From the NCBI GenBank assembly GCA_004335835.1, contig RWJK01001842.1, positions 124,001 through 188,000 on the forward strand: DNA of 64,000 nt. Reading direction: 5' to 3'. The notes beneath the pieces were generated by a model. It saw only the letters and a program-made list of their open reading frames with translations, made no database searches and was not told the DNA's origin. The position numbers and the translations under genes are program-made. Of the stretch, positions 22,137 to 34,893 are shown piece after piece (position 1 is the stretch's first letter; each line of letters opens with the position of its first letter). This DNA comes from Scenedesmus sp. ARA3. Taxonomy: Eukaryota; Chlorophyta; Chlorophyceae; Sphaeropleales; Scenedesmaceae.

Positions 22137-25100
22137 TTACTCACGCTCAGCAAATCTGAAAGCCTTCTGCAGCTCAGCAACAAGCTTCGCCGCCTCTGCA
22201 CGCGCCTGCGTGTGCCGCGCGCTGCTGCAATGCGAGAATTGACCTCCTTGCTGCAGCACCGTCACATCTTGAGCAGCGCTGCCGCCTCCATGGAGGCCGG
22301 CGCTGCTGCCAAAGCCTGCAGACCGCAGTGCCTCCAGCGGCACAGCAGGCTCTGGGGAGCTACAAGTGGGGGTCCGACTGCATCTGCTGCAACAACTGCT
22401 CCACGGCACTCTCGCCGCCGCCGCTGTTCACAGAGAGTTTGCATATAGCTGTGTCGCCAGTCACGACGCCCTGCGCAACAGCTGCTGGCCCCAACCTGCG
22501 CTGCAGTTTATCAGCGCCAGCTGCCGGCGATGCAGCTATGTCGCGTTGGTGTCTGCCGAGACCGCAGCTGCAGCATGGCGTGCTGGTGGTAGGCCAGCAT
22601 GTCCTGAACCAGGTGATGCGTCAGCTTGCGCCTCTTGCGCTTGTCACCAGGCATGCTGCAGAACAGGCACAGAGGAGCAGTGACAGGGCATCATGCTATG
22701 ATAGCAGCTTCTTGGTATGCACGTGTGCAGCGCGCGGCTTTCAGCAACGCCTACATTTTATTGATCGACAATTGCAGCAACACTGTGTTAGCTACAGTAG
22801 TTACAGTAGATGATAAAAACAGTAGCCCCAGCCTGAGCGCCGCCTGCATGCCTCACCTGTACATGTTGCTGTGCGGCTCGCCACCCAACTCCTTGCCCTT
22901 CAAAAACGTCTGCAGTGTCTCAAGTTTCACCACCGTGCCCGGCGCCAGCTCATCAAATGCGCGCTGCGCTGCCGTGCGCTGCGCTGCGCTAACTAGCTCA
23001 TGCTCCGGCCTGTAGACCGATGGCCAGCTGCTGCCTGAGCCTGCTGCAGTTTGCCCACCCTCCGCCACTGCTGCTGCTGCTGCTGCTGCTGCAGATTCCT
23101 GCAAGCCAGCTACGCGCAGTGGCAGCAAGACCGGCACGCTCCCGCCGCTGCTGCGGGTCGCACCAGGCGCCTGCATGTGCTGCTGCTGCTGCTGCTGCCA
23201 GCCGCCGTGCTGCACGACAGGCCCCGGGTGAGCACGGGTGAGGGATACAGACGACCAATCAACAGCTGCCGTAGCAGCTTGCTCCTGGTGCAGCAGATCC
23301 CCTACGTCCGCTGCCAATTGTTCTGCTTCCATGCTTGCTGCTGCCTCTTGCTGCAGCTGCTGCTGCAGTGCTGCAGCCGTCTGCTTTTGAGCCTGCAGCT
23401 GCTGCTGCGACTCCGCAAGCTGCTGCTGTAACTGCTTGTCGGCTGCCACAGCAGCTGCTGCCTCTCGCTGCATCTGCTGGCTCAGCTGCTGGCTGCTCTG
23501 CTCTGCAGCTGCCGTAGCCGCTTGCTCTTTTCGCAGCTGATTACCCAGCTGTGCTGCAAACTGCTCTGCTGCTGCCTTGGCTGCGGTCTCTTGCTGCAGC
23601 TGCTGCTGCAGTGCTGCAGCCACAGCGGCCTGCTCTTCCAGCTGCGCCTGCAGTGCCTGCTGCAGCTGCTGCATCTGAGCTGCCTGCTGCCGCTGCAGCG
23701 CTGCCTCCCTTGCAATCGTGTCACACAGCTCCCACGATACTGCTGCCAGCTGCTGCTGCAGTGAGCTGCTGCGATGCTGGGAGGCCTCTGCCTCAGCTGC
23801 CCACCTGGCCTCCTTCGCCTCCTGCATGCCAAAGCAGCAGGCATGCAGTGGTCAATAGCGTATGTGACAGGAGTGGCATAATGTTGATCTGCAAACAACG
23901 GTTTGGCCTCATGCTCGCCTGCGTGTTGCTGCAAGCCAGACCAAGGGAGCACAGCATATTTGAGCAACCAGCTTTGCATAGCACTCACCGTCTCCTCCTG
24001 CAGCTCTGCGTATGCTGCCTCAACAGCGTTCAGCTGCTGCAGCAGCACCTGGTCGCTGCCCACGCCCTTGTTGAGCACCGCAGCTTTGGCCAGCTGGTCC
24101 TGCAGCTCCTCAATCTGCAGCAGCAGGACAGCATGTTGTCAGCAGCCTGCTCTCAACAGCTATCGAAGGACGCAACTGGCAATGCCATGCTGCTGTAATG
24201 CGCGTCAATTTTAAGCAAATCTCAGCTGCTGGCCAACTGTGCAGCTGCACCATTTCTCACAGACCCAGGTGCCTGCCAACCCTGCGGGACACAACGCGCA
24301 CATAAGCAGACCTGCAGCTGCAGCCGCGTAACGGTCTCGCCCTTGAGCTCCCGGTTCACGGTGGGCGTGTTCTTGATTGCGCGAGCCATTTGAGCGAAGT
24401 GCAGTGTCACCTTGTTCTGCGCCAGGTTCCCGCGCGCGGTGCTGATGCACGCGATCACCAGCAGCTTGCTGTTGCCGCCGCCCAGCTCGTGCTGCAGCCT
24501 CCTGGTGAGCAGACTTCCCCTGCAGGACACACGGACACCCATGCATGTCAGCATGCTGCCTTTGTTGAAGACAGCTGCAGTCAGCCAAGACAGCTGCAGT
24601 CAGCAGTGAGTCAGCGATATGTCAAGTCAAACAGCCAGGAAGACAACACAGGCAATCTGGTGTTGAGGCGAGTGTTCATTGGCATGAGCTCAGGCATGAG
24701 CACCATCGACACACCTGTTGCAGCAGCTGCAGCAGCGTAAGTGGCACTGCACCCAAAGACTCGCCTGTATGTGGCGACCCGCCCCTTTAACCACTGGCTG
24801 ATGACTGTTTTGAGGTGGGACAGGCTCTTGTTGATGTTGCACGCCTCAACCGGCTGCTGGCCCTCGGCGCCGCTATCCTTGATGCTCTCTGAGCCAGCCA
24901 GATCAACCAGGTACAGCTTGCTGCAGGATCAAATACACAACAGGTGCTGGAGTGAACGTCTTGAGGCAGCTGCAGTCCTGCAAGCAACGAGCACCGCACA
25001 AAACGCGACCTGCAGCTGTGGCTGCAGGCACAAATAGAGACACGCACGATGTTGAGCAGCTGGATCGTTGCTGCAGCAGCTGGATAGTTGCTGCAGCAGC

Positions 25101-26839
25101 TGTTTGACCCTCTGTCATATTCAGCGACACAGGAGACCCGCTATCATGTTCAGCGACACAGGAGAGGCAGAATGTATGCACCATCCATAGCAGAGTCGCG
25201 CCTCACCCCATGAGGTGGGTGAACACCTCGCCATCAAGACCATCATCTGCTCCGCTGCCTGCTGCATCGCCCTCGCTGCGTGGCGACTCAAGAGCTGTGC
25301 TGCTGCCTTCTGCAGTGACCGAGCCAGACGAGCTGCACCTCCTGCTGGCACCCGGGCTGCTTGCAGGACTGCTGCCGCCATCGCCGTCATCAACACCAGC
25401 GGCACCGTGCTGCCTATGCGCTTCCGCTGCTGCACCGTTATGGTGATGATCATGTGCGAGCGGCTGCTGTTGTAGTTCAGCGCACTCGCACTTGTCTTGC
25501 GCTTGCGCAGCGCACTCTGTACCAGCTCCTTCAACTGTTTGCTGCTCCTGACTATCTTCTCTTCCAGCGCCAAGAGAGGGCCCGCGTTGCTGCTGCTGCT
25601 GCTGATCCCCTTCCTTTTGAGCTCGACAGAGTGCGTGGGTGCCGCCCGGCTTGCCTGCAGAGCCGCCCGACGTGGCAGTGCTGCCAGAAGGTCTGTGGAC
25701 TTTTCCTGCAGCATACACCAAAGTGCACAGGCACAACAGTATGGTATGACACCAAAGGTCTGCAGTAGGCCAGTAAGCGGTCACTGCTGCAAGCAGCTGT
25801 CTACGACAGGCTCAACCACACAAAGGCAACACTAAGAAACTGCAGCAGTGGCACCTGAGCACAGTCTGCAAGTACTTGTCAAGCGATGCATGCTACTGCT
25901 TACGTTGTACTGCTCCTCGATGGAGACCGACACTGTGGAGGTGAGCCTATGGCAACGTGCAAGCAGGTCATCACTGACCCGATGCACCACCCCAGGCGTG
26001 TCTCTGCTGCCCTGCATAGTGTGCGTCTTACCAGAGCCAGTTTGACCTGCGGCGGCAGCAGCAGTGCGTTTGCATCCTTGTGAGCTCTTTGGGTGACCTG
26101 AGCAAGCAATGGCGCTGCTGCATGCTCCAGCGCATGCCGCTGCCACCAATGCTCAACCTTGCAACAGATGTCATGTTGTGCATGCAAGCACCATATGCAC
26201 GCTGCAGGCAGGGCAGTCTTTGCTGTGGGCAGTTCTGCTCACGAAGCAGATGCCTGCTGTGATGGGCCAACCCTTACCGTAAGCGAAGATGGTTGCATTG
26301 CGCCCCTGAAGCACGGCTTCCACGTGTTGCTGCACGTGCTCATAGATGACTTCTTCACCATCACTGGGCAGGCAGGCCCTGTCAACTGCGAACTTATGGG
26401 GTGTCTTGCCTTGTTCAGAAACAACGATCTGTACGAGAGTTCAGAAGAGCCATGCAGCAGCTGGGGAGTTGAGGTCTCATTCAGTGCATGCCCTAACGAG
26501 TCGTGATGACACGCGCCATTGACTTGCCTAAAGTGCTGTGGGTTGGACAGCAGGCAGTTGGCATCAGTGCATATCACGCACAGCATGCACAGCAGTGGCA
26601 CCATGGCATCAGTGCATATCATGCACAGCATGCACAGCAGTGGCACCATGGCCAGCACCCTGGCAGGACTCTTGACTATGTTGCAACGACATGACCTGGC
26701 TGCCTGACCAGCTGCAGAATGTCGTGCGTACCTGTCCTGTGAATAAAATAGATAGGCAGTCGCCTAACGCTTCCTCAGCTGGCACGAGGGTCGGCCTTGC
26801 TTTGACGATAACCCTGCCTTGCTCTGGCTGGTCCATCAT
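22137..26839 (-). pseudogene. kinesin paralogue with disrupted reading frame
   Basis: Nine exon equivalents match the neighbouring intact kinesin one for one: 26732-26839, 26278-26428, 25904-26046, 25207-25705, 24765-24920, 24312-24519, 23989-24114, 22857-23821 and a last exon at about 22137-22670. The motor still shows GQTGSGKTHTM, NYNSSRSHMIIT, DLAGSE and the IKNTPTVN neck. Exon 4 is 499 nt against 500 in the paralogue and is out of frame after RKRIGS. Exon 5 has a GC donor. The conserved RNSKL of the paralogue reads RGSLL. The stalk exon is half as long. The last exon has a large deletion, an early TGA and a further one-base insertion before SSPEPAVPLEAL. A decaying duplicate is the simplest reading; sequencing indels could explain one lesion but hardly all. 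Confidence 0.75.
26560..26651. repeat. two tandem copies of a 45-bp unit
   Basis: Two nearly identical units containing GCATCAGTGCATATCA and CACAGCAGTGGCACCATGG lie in intron 1 of the decayed kinesin. One C/T difference is visible. Confidence 0.85.
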
Positions 26840-28140
26840 CTCTAGCAGCTCCTGAGCATGCTGCTAACCTTTTATTAAACCATTTAATGGTGGTTTATGC
26901 AGCAATGTCTCACCAGCACCTCGATATAAAAACGCGATACTGTTTTATGCCGTGTCTCTGCAACTCTCCTTCCCGCTATATTGCGACGGATTATGTAAGC
27001 TGATGCACCAAGTTGCTTTGTACTGTAGTTAAACGACGAGCGGTCGTTGACGATCAACTGCTATACCCCGGGGTAGCCACAAGCGAGGACTGTTCTTCTG
27101 TGCCCTGGCCAGGGAGACTTGGTGAGTGTAAAGGAGACAGATAACCCGCAGGAAAGCTATAAGCAGCGATCCAGGCTGATGGTGAAGACTGAGGTGGCCC
27201 ACGAAAGCGGGTCTATGCCCTGGGCAGAGCAACCCGGTGTCTCAGCTTCCACTGTGTCTCAGGTTTTCACATACATAAAACACTGGTCGAGAGGGCCGTC
27301 ATCATCGTGCTGTCACTTGCAAAGTATGATCACCAGAAGTAAAAGTGTACAACACAGATCACCAGCAGATACCCTACACAACTCATGATGATCCGACAGG
27401 TCAATGAGCCTCATGCGGGATGCGCAGCTGAACATGCAGAGGACACACCCTGAAAGCTTCAGACTGCCGCAAGCAGGGCAGTGCTCGCTGCAACTTCACC
27501 TTGAGTGCACGCTGTGCGTCAGCATGATGTGCGAGGTATGATCACTGGTGTAATGCATGCCCAAGCCAACAAACAAGCAGCACAAGCTGCAACACACCCC
27601 GACCGAAAACAGCAAAACAGGAGTAGATGCCACTGCAGGCATGTGAAAGCACACAACTCACATATGATACAGCGCGAGAATCAACAGCCTACACATGCAC
27701 TTTGTTGCGGAACGTGTTGGGAGGCAATGGCAAGCAGCTTGCCTGTTCTGCACCACATGTGGCGCATTCAAACTCGTGTATTGCAGGGCAACACATCTCA
27801 TGATTGATTATCAGCCTTTGCTAGCTACCTACATCAGTCATAGCAACAACAGTACTCCTTGCAAGCATGAGGACCCAGACATGCAGCTCAGTCCCCAGTA
27901 ACCTGCACCTAAGTCTTGGGCGGCATATCAGAGATCTTTGCGCTTGGGGCATTCTGATAGCTTATGAGCGAAAGCGAGGCATCAGGATTGCTGATCAGGA
28001 TTAGAGCAGCCACAAATAATCAGAACACACCCAGGTCCACTACCAGCCTTACTTCAACAATGCCGGCTGTATATATGGCCATCTTCGTTATGCACGCGCA
28101 GCGATGCATGCAAGCATGATGCTGCGCAGCAACACACGCT
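26840..28140. other. promoter relic of decayed kinesin and duplication flank
   Basis: 26840-27000 resembles the region upstream of the intact kinesin (34250-34400), so the duplication carried the promoter. 27260-28140 resembles 21297-22136 and is the 3' flank of the intact copy. No coding sequence recognised. Confidence 0.6.
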
Positions 28141-31100
28141 TCACCGCCTAGCAGCCTTCGCTGCTGCACGCGCCTGCGTGTGCCGAAAGCTGCTGCGATG
28201 CGCCAAGGAAGCTCCCTGCTGCAGCACCCGCACATCCCCAGCAGCGCTGCTGCCCGCGCTGCTGGCAAAGCCTGCAGCCATGAGTGCCTCCAGGGGCACA
28301 GCAGGCCCTGGGGATCCCAAGGTGGGGTCCGACTGCATCTGCAACATCAACAGCTCCACAGCACTGCTGCCGCCGCCGCATGCCAGGCTGCTGCTGCCGC
28401 TTGCTGTTTCAACGCCCACGATGCCCTCCGCAACAGCTGCTGGCCCCGCCCTGCGCTGCAGTGTGTCAGCGCCAGCTGCTGGCGACGCAGCTATGTCGCA
28501 GTCATACCGTAGCGAGATGCCGTCCGTTTGTACTGCAAGCCTGCCGCTGCTGCTGCCAGCTGCTGCTGCTGCCGCCTTCTGCTTCTTCTTGCTGCTGCTC
28601 CTGGGTGTTAGCCAGCCCCAGATGCCGCTTCCAGACGCCGGCGAGGCTGCTGCTGCTGTTGCTGCCTTGCTGCTGCCCAGTCCAAAGCTGCGTGGTGTCC
28701 TGGGCGTCTGTTGCGCGCTGCCCCTGGGCGTCTTAGAGCCAGCCTGCACTGCCTGGGCGCTGCCAGCTGTAGCATTGCCTGCTGCTGCTTTTGCCGTGTC
28801 TGGCGTGCACAGGTCGATCACTGTCAGCTGTCCACTGCTGCTGCTGCTGCTGCTGCTGCTGGGCTTGGCGTGCAGCGGCCCAACAGTCGCGGCTGAGGCG
28901 CCCGAGGCAGCTGATGCCTCTGATACGCGGCGGCATGAGACAGAGCACGCCCCATCAGGGCTGGCAGAGAAGCTGCTGCTGTGCCTGGCACTGGTGCCGC
29001 TGCTGCTGGCATGGCTGCGCTGCAGCATGGCGTGCTGGTAGTAAGCCAGCATGTCCTCAATCAAGTGCTGCTTCAGCTTGCGCTTGCCACACGGCAGGCT
29101 GCAGAGCAGAGTAACAGGAGCCGTCGCAGCAGAGCAGCAGCATGTTAGTGCACGTGTGCGCAGCAAGCAGCAGCAGGCCAGTCGATTCCCTGGAGCAACC
29201 ATGAGCCAGATTAGCTGTGGCGTTGCCGGCGCAAGCACCACCACCGCGGCGTATTGACCAAGCAACGAACACACGCCCACACACTCAAGCCCCATGTGCT
29301 AGCGTTCTGTATCCAGCAGCATATCACCTGCCCTCCAGCACCACCATGCAGGTGCACCAAATCAGCAGCCTCAGCCCAGCCCCTGCCTTCACGCGTGCCT
29401 CACCTCATGCTGTGCGCCATGCCGCCCATCCTGCAGCCCTTGAGGAACGCCTTCAGCGGCTCAACCTTCAGCTCCTCACCCTCCACCTCAGCAAATGCAC
29501 GCTGCGCTGCTGCCACGTCCAGCTCATGCTCCGGCCTGTACACTGACGGCCAACTGCTGCCGGGGCCTGCTGCTGCTTGCCCACCCTCCGCTGCTGCAGC
29601 TGCTGCCGCTGGCGCTGCCGCAGCTTCCTGCAAGCCAGCCATGCTCAGGCGAGGCAGTGAGACCCGCACGCTGCCGCCGCTGCTGCGGGGAGCGCTAGGC
29701 TGCTGCTGCTGCTGCTGCTGCCGGCCGCCGTGCTGCACAACTGGCTCTTCAATGTGCGCCAGGTGAGCACTGGCCAGGGATGCAGAAGACCCATCAAACG
29801 GGCTGTCAGCGCGGTCGTCAGCAAGTGACAGAGACTCACGGTCTGACACGCTGCTGCCCTGCGCACTGCTGCCACCTGCTAGCGACGGCTCCACCTCGTA
29901 TCCGCTCTCACTGGCCAGCTCCCCATCTCCACCCTCGTCTGGCTCTGCAGCTTCGCTGTCCTCCTCGCTGTCCCCTGCTTCAACTTCCCGCCCCTGCTGC
30001 TGCTCCGTCTCATCTTCTTCCTCAGGCTGCCCCGGCAGCTGCTCATACCTGCTGTTCTGCTTGCGGCCCTGCTGCTGCTGCTGCCGCTGCTCAGGCAGCT
30101 GTATGCCTCGGCAGGGCTCTTCTGCAATCACTGCTGCTGCCACAGGTGTCTGAGCGCCAGTAGGCGTCTCAGGCAGCTGGTCCACCACTTTGGATGATAG
30201 CGCCGCTGACAGGCTTTGGGCCTCAGCCATGAGGTCATGCACCTTCAAGGAGATGTGCTCCCTGCAGCGCAGCTTGTCTGCGTACAGCTTCTGCACGCTG
30301 CTCTGCAGACTGGCCTCCAGCTGTTCTGCATGGCGCTGCTGCAACTCAGCAAGCTGCGCTGCATGTGCCGCCTTATCATCAGCAGCCTGCCGCTGCAGCT
30401 GCAAGATGGTGGCCTTGGCAGCGTCACTCGCTTGCTGCCACTCCTCACGCTCCTGCTGCAGCTGTGCACGCAGCTGCGCTGCCTGCTGTGCAGCCAACTC
30501 GCGCTCAGAGTTCAGCAGCTGCTGCTGCTGGTGCAACTCCTGCCGCAGCTGCTTGCTAGTGCTGCGTTCGGCATCCAGCAGCTGCTGCATCCCCTGTGCG
30601 CCAGTGACACAGCTACTGCAGGTGCCGCCTGCCCGCGCATGCTGCATCTGCTGCCTGCGCAGCTGCTGCTGCAGTCGACTGCAGTCTGCAGCAACCTGCT
30701 GCATGCTAGCACTGACTGAGGTCAGCAGCGTTTCTGCTGCCAGCCGCGCCTGCTTCTGAGTTTGCAGCTGCTGCTGTGACTCTGCAAGCTCCTGCTGCAA
30801 CTGCTTGTGCGCTGCTGCAGCGGCTGCTGCCGCGTGCTGCATCTGCTGGCCGAGCTGCCGACTGCTGTGCTGTGCAGCTTCCGTAGCAGCTTGCTCCTGC
30901 TTTAGGTTATCACCCAGCTGTGCTGCTAACTGTTCTGCTGTTATCCTGGCTGCAGCCTCTTGCTGCAGCTGCTGCTGCAGTGCTGAAGCCACAGCTGCCT
31001 GCTCTTTCAGCTGCACCTGCAGCGATTGAGCCACTTGCTGCTGCTCAGTGCACATGTCGCTGGCGGAGCGCGCTGCAGCCTGCTGTGCGGTTAGCTGCTG

Positions 31101-34100
31101 CTGCAGCTGCTCACACTGGCCAGTGATAGACTGCAGGCCTGACTCAGCTGACCTGAGCAGTGCAACCGAATCTGCCTGCCCTGCCTGAGCCTGCTGCAGT
31201 GCCTGCTGCAGCTGTTGCATCTTAGCCTGGTCAGCTGCCTGCTGCCGTTGCAGCGCTGCCTCCCTTGCATTAGTAACACACAGCTCCTGCGACACTGCTG
31301 CCAGCTGCTGCTGCAGCGAGCTGCTGTGCTGCTGGGAGGCCACTGCTTTAGCTTCCTGCATGTCAAAGCATTGAAAGGTAATCAGTCACAACCCAACTGA
31401 CTGTACTGGCAAGTTTCTTGGTTTGCAGCGGCAACTACTTGATAGTATGTTGCCTGCCTACTATATCGCAAGCCACGCCAAAGCCACACAGTTCTGAACC
31501 AGCGTTGCATGGTACCCACCGTTTCCTCCCGCAGCTCCGCGTATGCTGCTTGAACAGCGTTCAGCTGCTGCAGCAGCACCTTGTCGCTGCCCACGCCCTT
31601 GTTGAGCACCGCAGCTTTGGCCAGCTGGTCCTGCAGCTCCTCAATCTGCAGCAGCAGGACATCGGGTTGTCAGCAACCCGCCCTCAACAGCCAGCGCAAC
31701 TGGCGATGCCCATGCTGCTGTGCCGCGCATGGGTGTGGAGCACATGTCAAGCTGGAGCTAGCGGGTGGTGCAGCTGCAGAATCTGTCACCATGTGCGCGC
31801 TGCTCAGGCAGCATGCTTAGGAATGAGCGATGATGCAGTCCACCCCGCAAGGTGCTGACCTGCTGCTGCAGCCGCGTGATGATCTCGTCCTTCAGCTCCC
31901 GGTTCACGGTGGGCTTGTTCTTGATCGCCCGAGCCATCTCAGCAAAGCGCAGTGTCTCCTTGGTCAGCGCCAGGTTCTCCCGCGCGGTGCTGATGCATGC
32001 AATGACCAGCAGCTTGCTGTTGCCGCCGCCCAGCGCGTCCCGCAGCTTGTAGGTCAGCTTGCTGTTCCTGCAGGCCACACGGGGATGCAAGTATTGTCAG
32101 CATGCTGGTGTTGTGACAGCGAGGACAATAGCAATCGGCATGCGTTGCGTCAAGCAGCTCGGATGAAAACACAGGCAACCTGGTGTTGAGGTGTGTACGA
32201 GGTTCCACCCAATCAATGGCCATCAACGCGTAAGCTGTGTTGTACCAGTTGCAGCAGCCTTAGTGACAGTGTGCCCAAAGTCTCACCTGTATGTGGGGAC
32301 CTTCTTGCCCTGGAATACCTGGTCGATGACTGTTTTGAGGTGGCACAGGCTCTTGTTGATGTCGCCCGCCTCGACCTGCTGCTTGCCCTCAGCACCACTG
32401 CGCTTGATGTTCTCTGAGCCAGCCAGGTCAACCAGGTACAGCTTGCTGCAGGGGCATACATGTTACGGAGGAATTTGTCAATAAAGGCGACGATATAGGT
32501 CGTATTGTTTAGCTGCATACACCTTGCAATTATACCTGCTGCTGTGGTGCCGGTGACACCATTGCAACACCAGTTGAGACATGCAAATTGTCAAAACAGC
32601 AGCCAGTGAGTATCTACATCAGCTGGCTGGCCTCATCCACGTAGAAAATTATACAGAGGGTCCATGCTGCATCCATCATCCACAGCAAAAGCAGCACCCA
32701 CCCTGTGAGGTATGTGAATACCCCGTCATCGCCTGCCTTGCCTGCTGCGTCGCCCTCGCTGCGTGGCGACTCCAGAGCTGCGCTGCTGCCTTCTGCATTG
32801 AGTGAGCCAGATGAGCTGCACCGCCTGCTTGCAGCCCTGCTGGCACCTGGGCTGCTTGCAGGACTGCTGTCACTGTCGTCATCATCACTGATAGCAACGC
32901 CATCGCTCCTCACGCGCTTTCGCTGTTGCAGCGTGAGTGTGATGATTGCATGCGAGCGGCTGCTGGTCTCATTGAGCACAGTGGCAGCTGTCTTGCGCTT
33001 GCGCAGCGCAGCATGTACCAGCTGCTTCAGCTCCTTGCTGCTCCTGACTTCCTTCCCTTCCAGCAGCCTCGCAGGGCCTTTGCTGCTGTTGCTGCTGCTG
33101 CTGCTCTTGGTGGTTAGCTTGGCAGATTGCCTGGGTGTGGCCAGGATTGGCTGCACAGCTGCTTGGCCTGGCAGTGCTGCCACCAGGTCCGTGAAGTTCT
33201 CCTGCAAGCATAAAACAGGCACAGGAGCAACAGCATGCTGTGAGCATAAACGCGTGCAGGTATCCAGTTGGCACTTATGCACGCTGGTACAGGCGTCCAA
33301 GACGGCTACCCAATTGCGGCACATGCATCGGCAGCAGTGCGCAGTTACTGTCTTGCAGGTGCTGGCTACTGCTTACGTTGTACAGCTCCTGGATTGACAC
33401 CGCCAGAGTGCAGGTGCGTGGGTCATAGAAGGCAAACAGCTCATCAATGATCCGGTTTGCTAGCCCAGGGCTGTCTCTGTTGCCCAGCATAGTGTAGGTT
33501 TTGCCAGAGCCCGAGGCACCTGTGGCAGCAGCATCAGTGCGGTTGTGTCCGTGTCAATCGCCCCAATCGTCCTGAGCATGCAGTGGTGCTTGCTGCATGC
33601 TGACACACATGCCCTTGCCGCAGGTGCTGAACCCCAAACTAAGACAGTGCTGTGCATGCTATACAGCACACACACGCTGCCAGGCAAGCCAGCATGTTTT
33701 TGTGGGGAATTTTGGTAGCACAGCAGACAACTGCGCCGGGGATTCTGCTCAAGGGCATCCTCACCATATGCCAGGATGGTTGCATTGAAACCCTGATGCA
33801 CGCTGTGCACGAGCGGCTGCACCTCTTGCTCATAGACAGCCTCGTCACCATCCCTAGGCAGATACACTCCATCAGCTTTGAACTCCTTGGCCTCCCTGTC
33901 TTTGCCAGATGCAAGGGCAACCTGGGACAGAGTCAGGTAGAACCAGGCAGCAGCTGTAAGGTGGAAACTCAGTCAATGCACGCAATGATCACCCACCAGA
34001 GTTCCAACTATTGCTTCATATATTGGTTTGTGGGTTGAACAGCAGGCACTTCACACCAGCTCACAGCAGCAGCAGTACTTCGGGCAGTACTCATGCTGCC

Positions 34101-34249
34101 AACTTGTCTTGGCTACCTGGCCGGCTGCAGAGCGGCCTGCTTACCTTTCCTGTGGATGGTATAGATATGGAGTCGCCTAATGCTTCCTGCTCAGCTGGCA
34201 CGAAGGTCGGCCTTGCCTTCACAACAACCCTTCCTTGCTCTGACCGCAT
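28141..34249 (-). CDS. kinesin motor protein, kinesin-4-like
   Basis: Nine exons: 34145-34249, 33765-33921, 33377-33519, 32702-33201, 32287-32445, 31860-32067, 31520-31645, 29404-31355 and 28141-29098; about 1435 residues with every phase matching. The N-terminal motor shows NATILAYG, P-loop GASGSGKT (88-95), switch I NETSSRSH (to 219), switch II DLAGSE (308-313), and RNSKLTYKLRDALGG followed by AIKNKPTVNRE. The last resembles the neck junction of kinesin-4 (KIF4/FRA1) motors, which I take as the likely class. Residues about 467-930 are Q/L/A-rich heptad coiled coil. The C-terminus is Ser/Ala-rich with two KLKQ/KRK-type basic patches. Odd: about 70 Ser/Asp-rich residues are inserted between switch I and switch II. 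It should walk on microtubules; cargo unknown. Confidence 0.85.
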
Positions 34250-34893
34250 TCTCTCCAGCAGCTCCCGCAGCTCACGATGTATATTTCATTCAACTTCTTT
34301 TCTGATGGTCCGTGCAAAGGCGTCTGACCAGCAGCTCGACAGGAAAACGCGAGACTGTTGGCATGCCGTGCCTCTGCAGTTCATCCTTTCCGCATGATAC
34401 GTAATATGTAGCCTCATTTGACGTCGTGGATCAGCCAAGCTGCTCAACTGTGCCACAGTCAGACGGATTGTTCAAACGCCTTGTTGTGACAGTTACAAGA
34501 GTTTTGTGCTTATTGCTCGCCTGCTGGACGTCCCTCTCGCCACTGCTGCAGCACAGCGACCAAATAAAGTCACAGAGTTTGCTCCGATGCTTCAGCAATG
34601 CTTTGCCAGACTGTGTAGGCCCTCTAGCCTGTTGTACTGCATGGACAGCCGCCAATTGCAAGGGCTGTCGTACTGTGCTGACAGTCACTTCAGAACTGCC
34701 TGCTTGCAATGACCTGCAGACACCTGGTGCAGTCACCCCACTGCTCGATCACTGCACAGTAAGTCCGCGCGTGTAAATTGTTACCATTCGTATGCCCCGG
34801 TCAACCATCCAACCCTATATCCGTACCCAAACCCCGACCTGCCAATCCTAACCCTCGCCAACCCCAGCAGCCTCACCCCTAGCAGTGCTGCAT
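34250..34893. other. kinesin promoter and bL9 3' flank
   Basis: Upstream of the intact kinesin and downstream of bL9, both minus strand. TGTAA on the minus strand near 34490 could end bL9. No further gene seen. Confidence 0.5.

Noticed and set aside
25207..25705. Apparent continuous open frame through the motor exon of the left kinesin
   Set aside because: The frame stays open by chance, but after RKRIGS it no longer encodes the paralogue's sequence; the homologous frame is shifted by one.
22137..31355. Poly-Leu/poly-Cys open frames on the plus strand over the kinesin stalks
   Set aside because: They are antisense shadows of CAG-rich coiled-coil exons.
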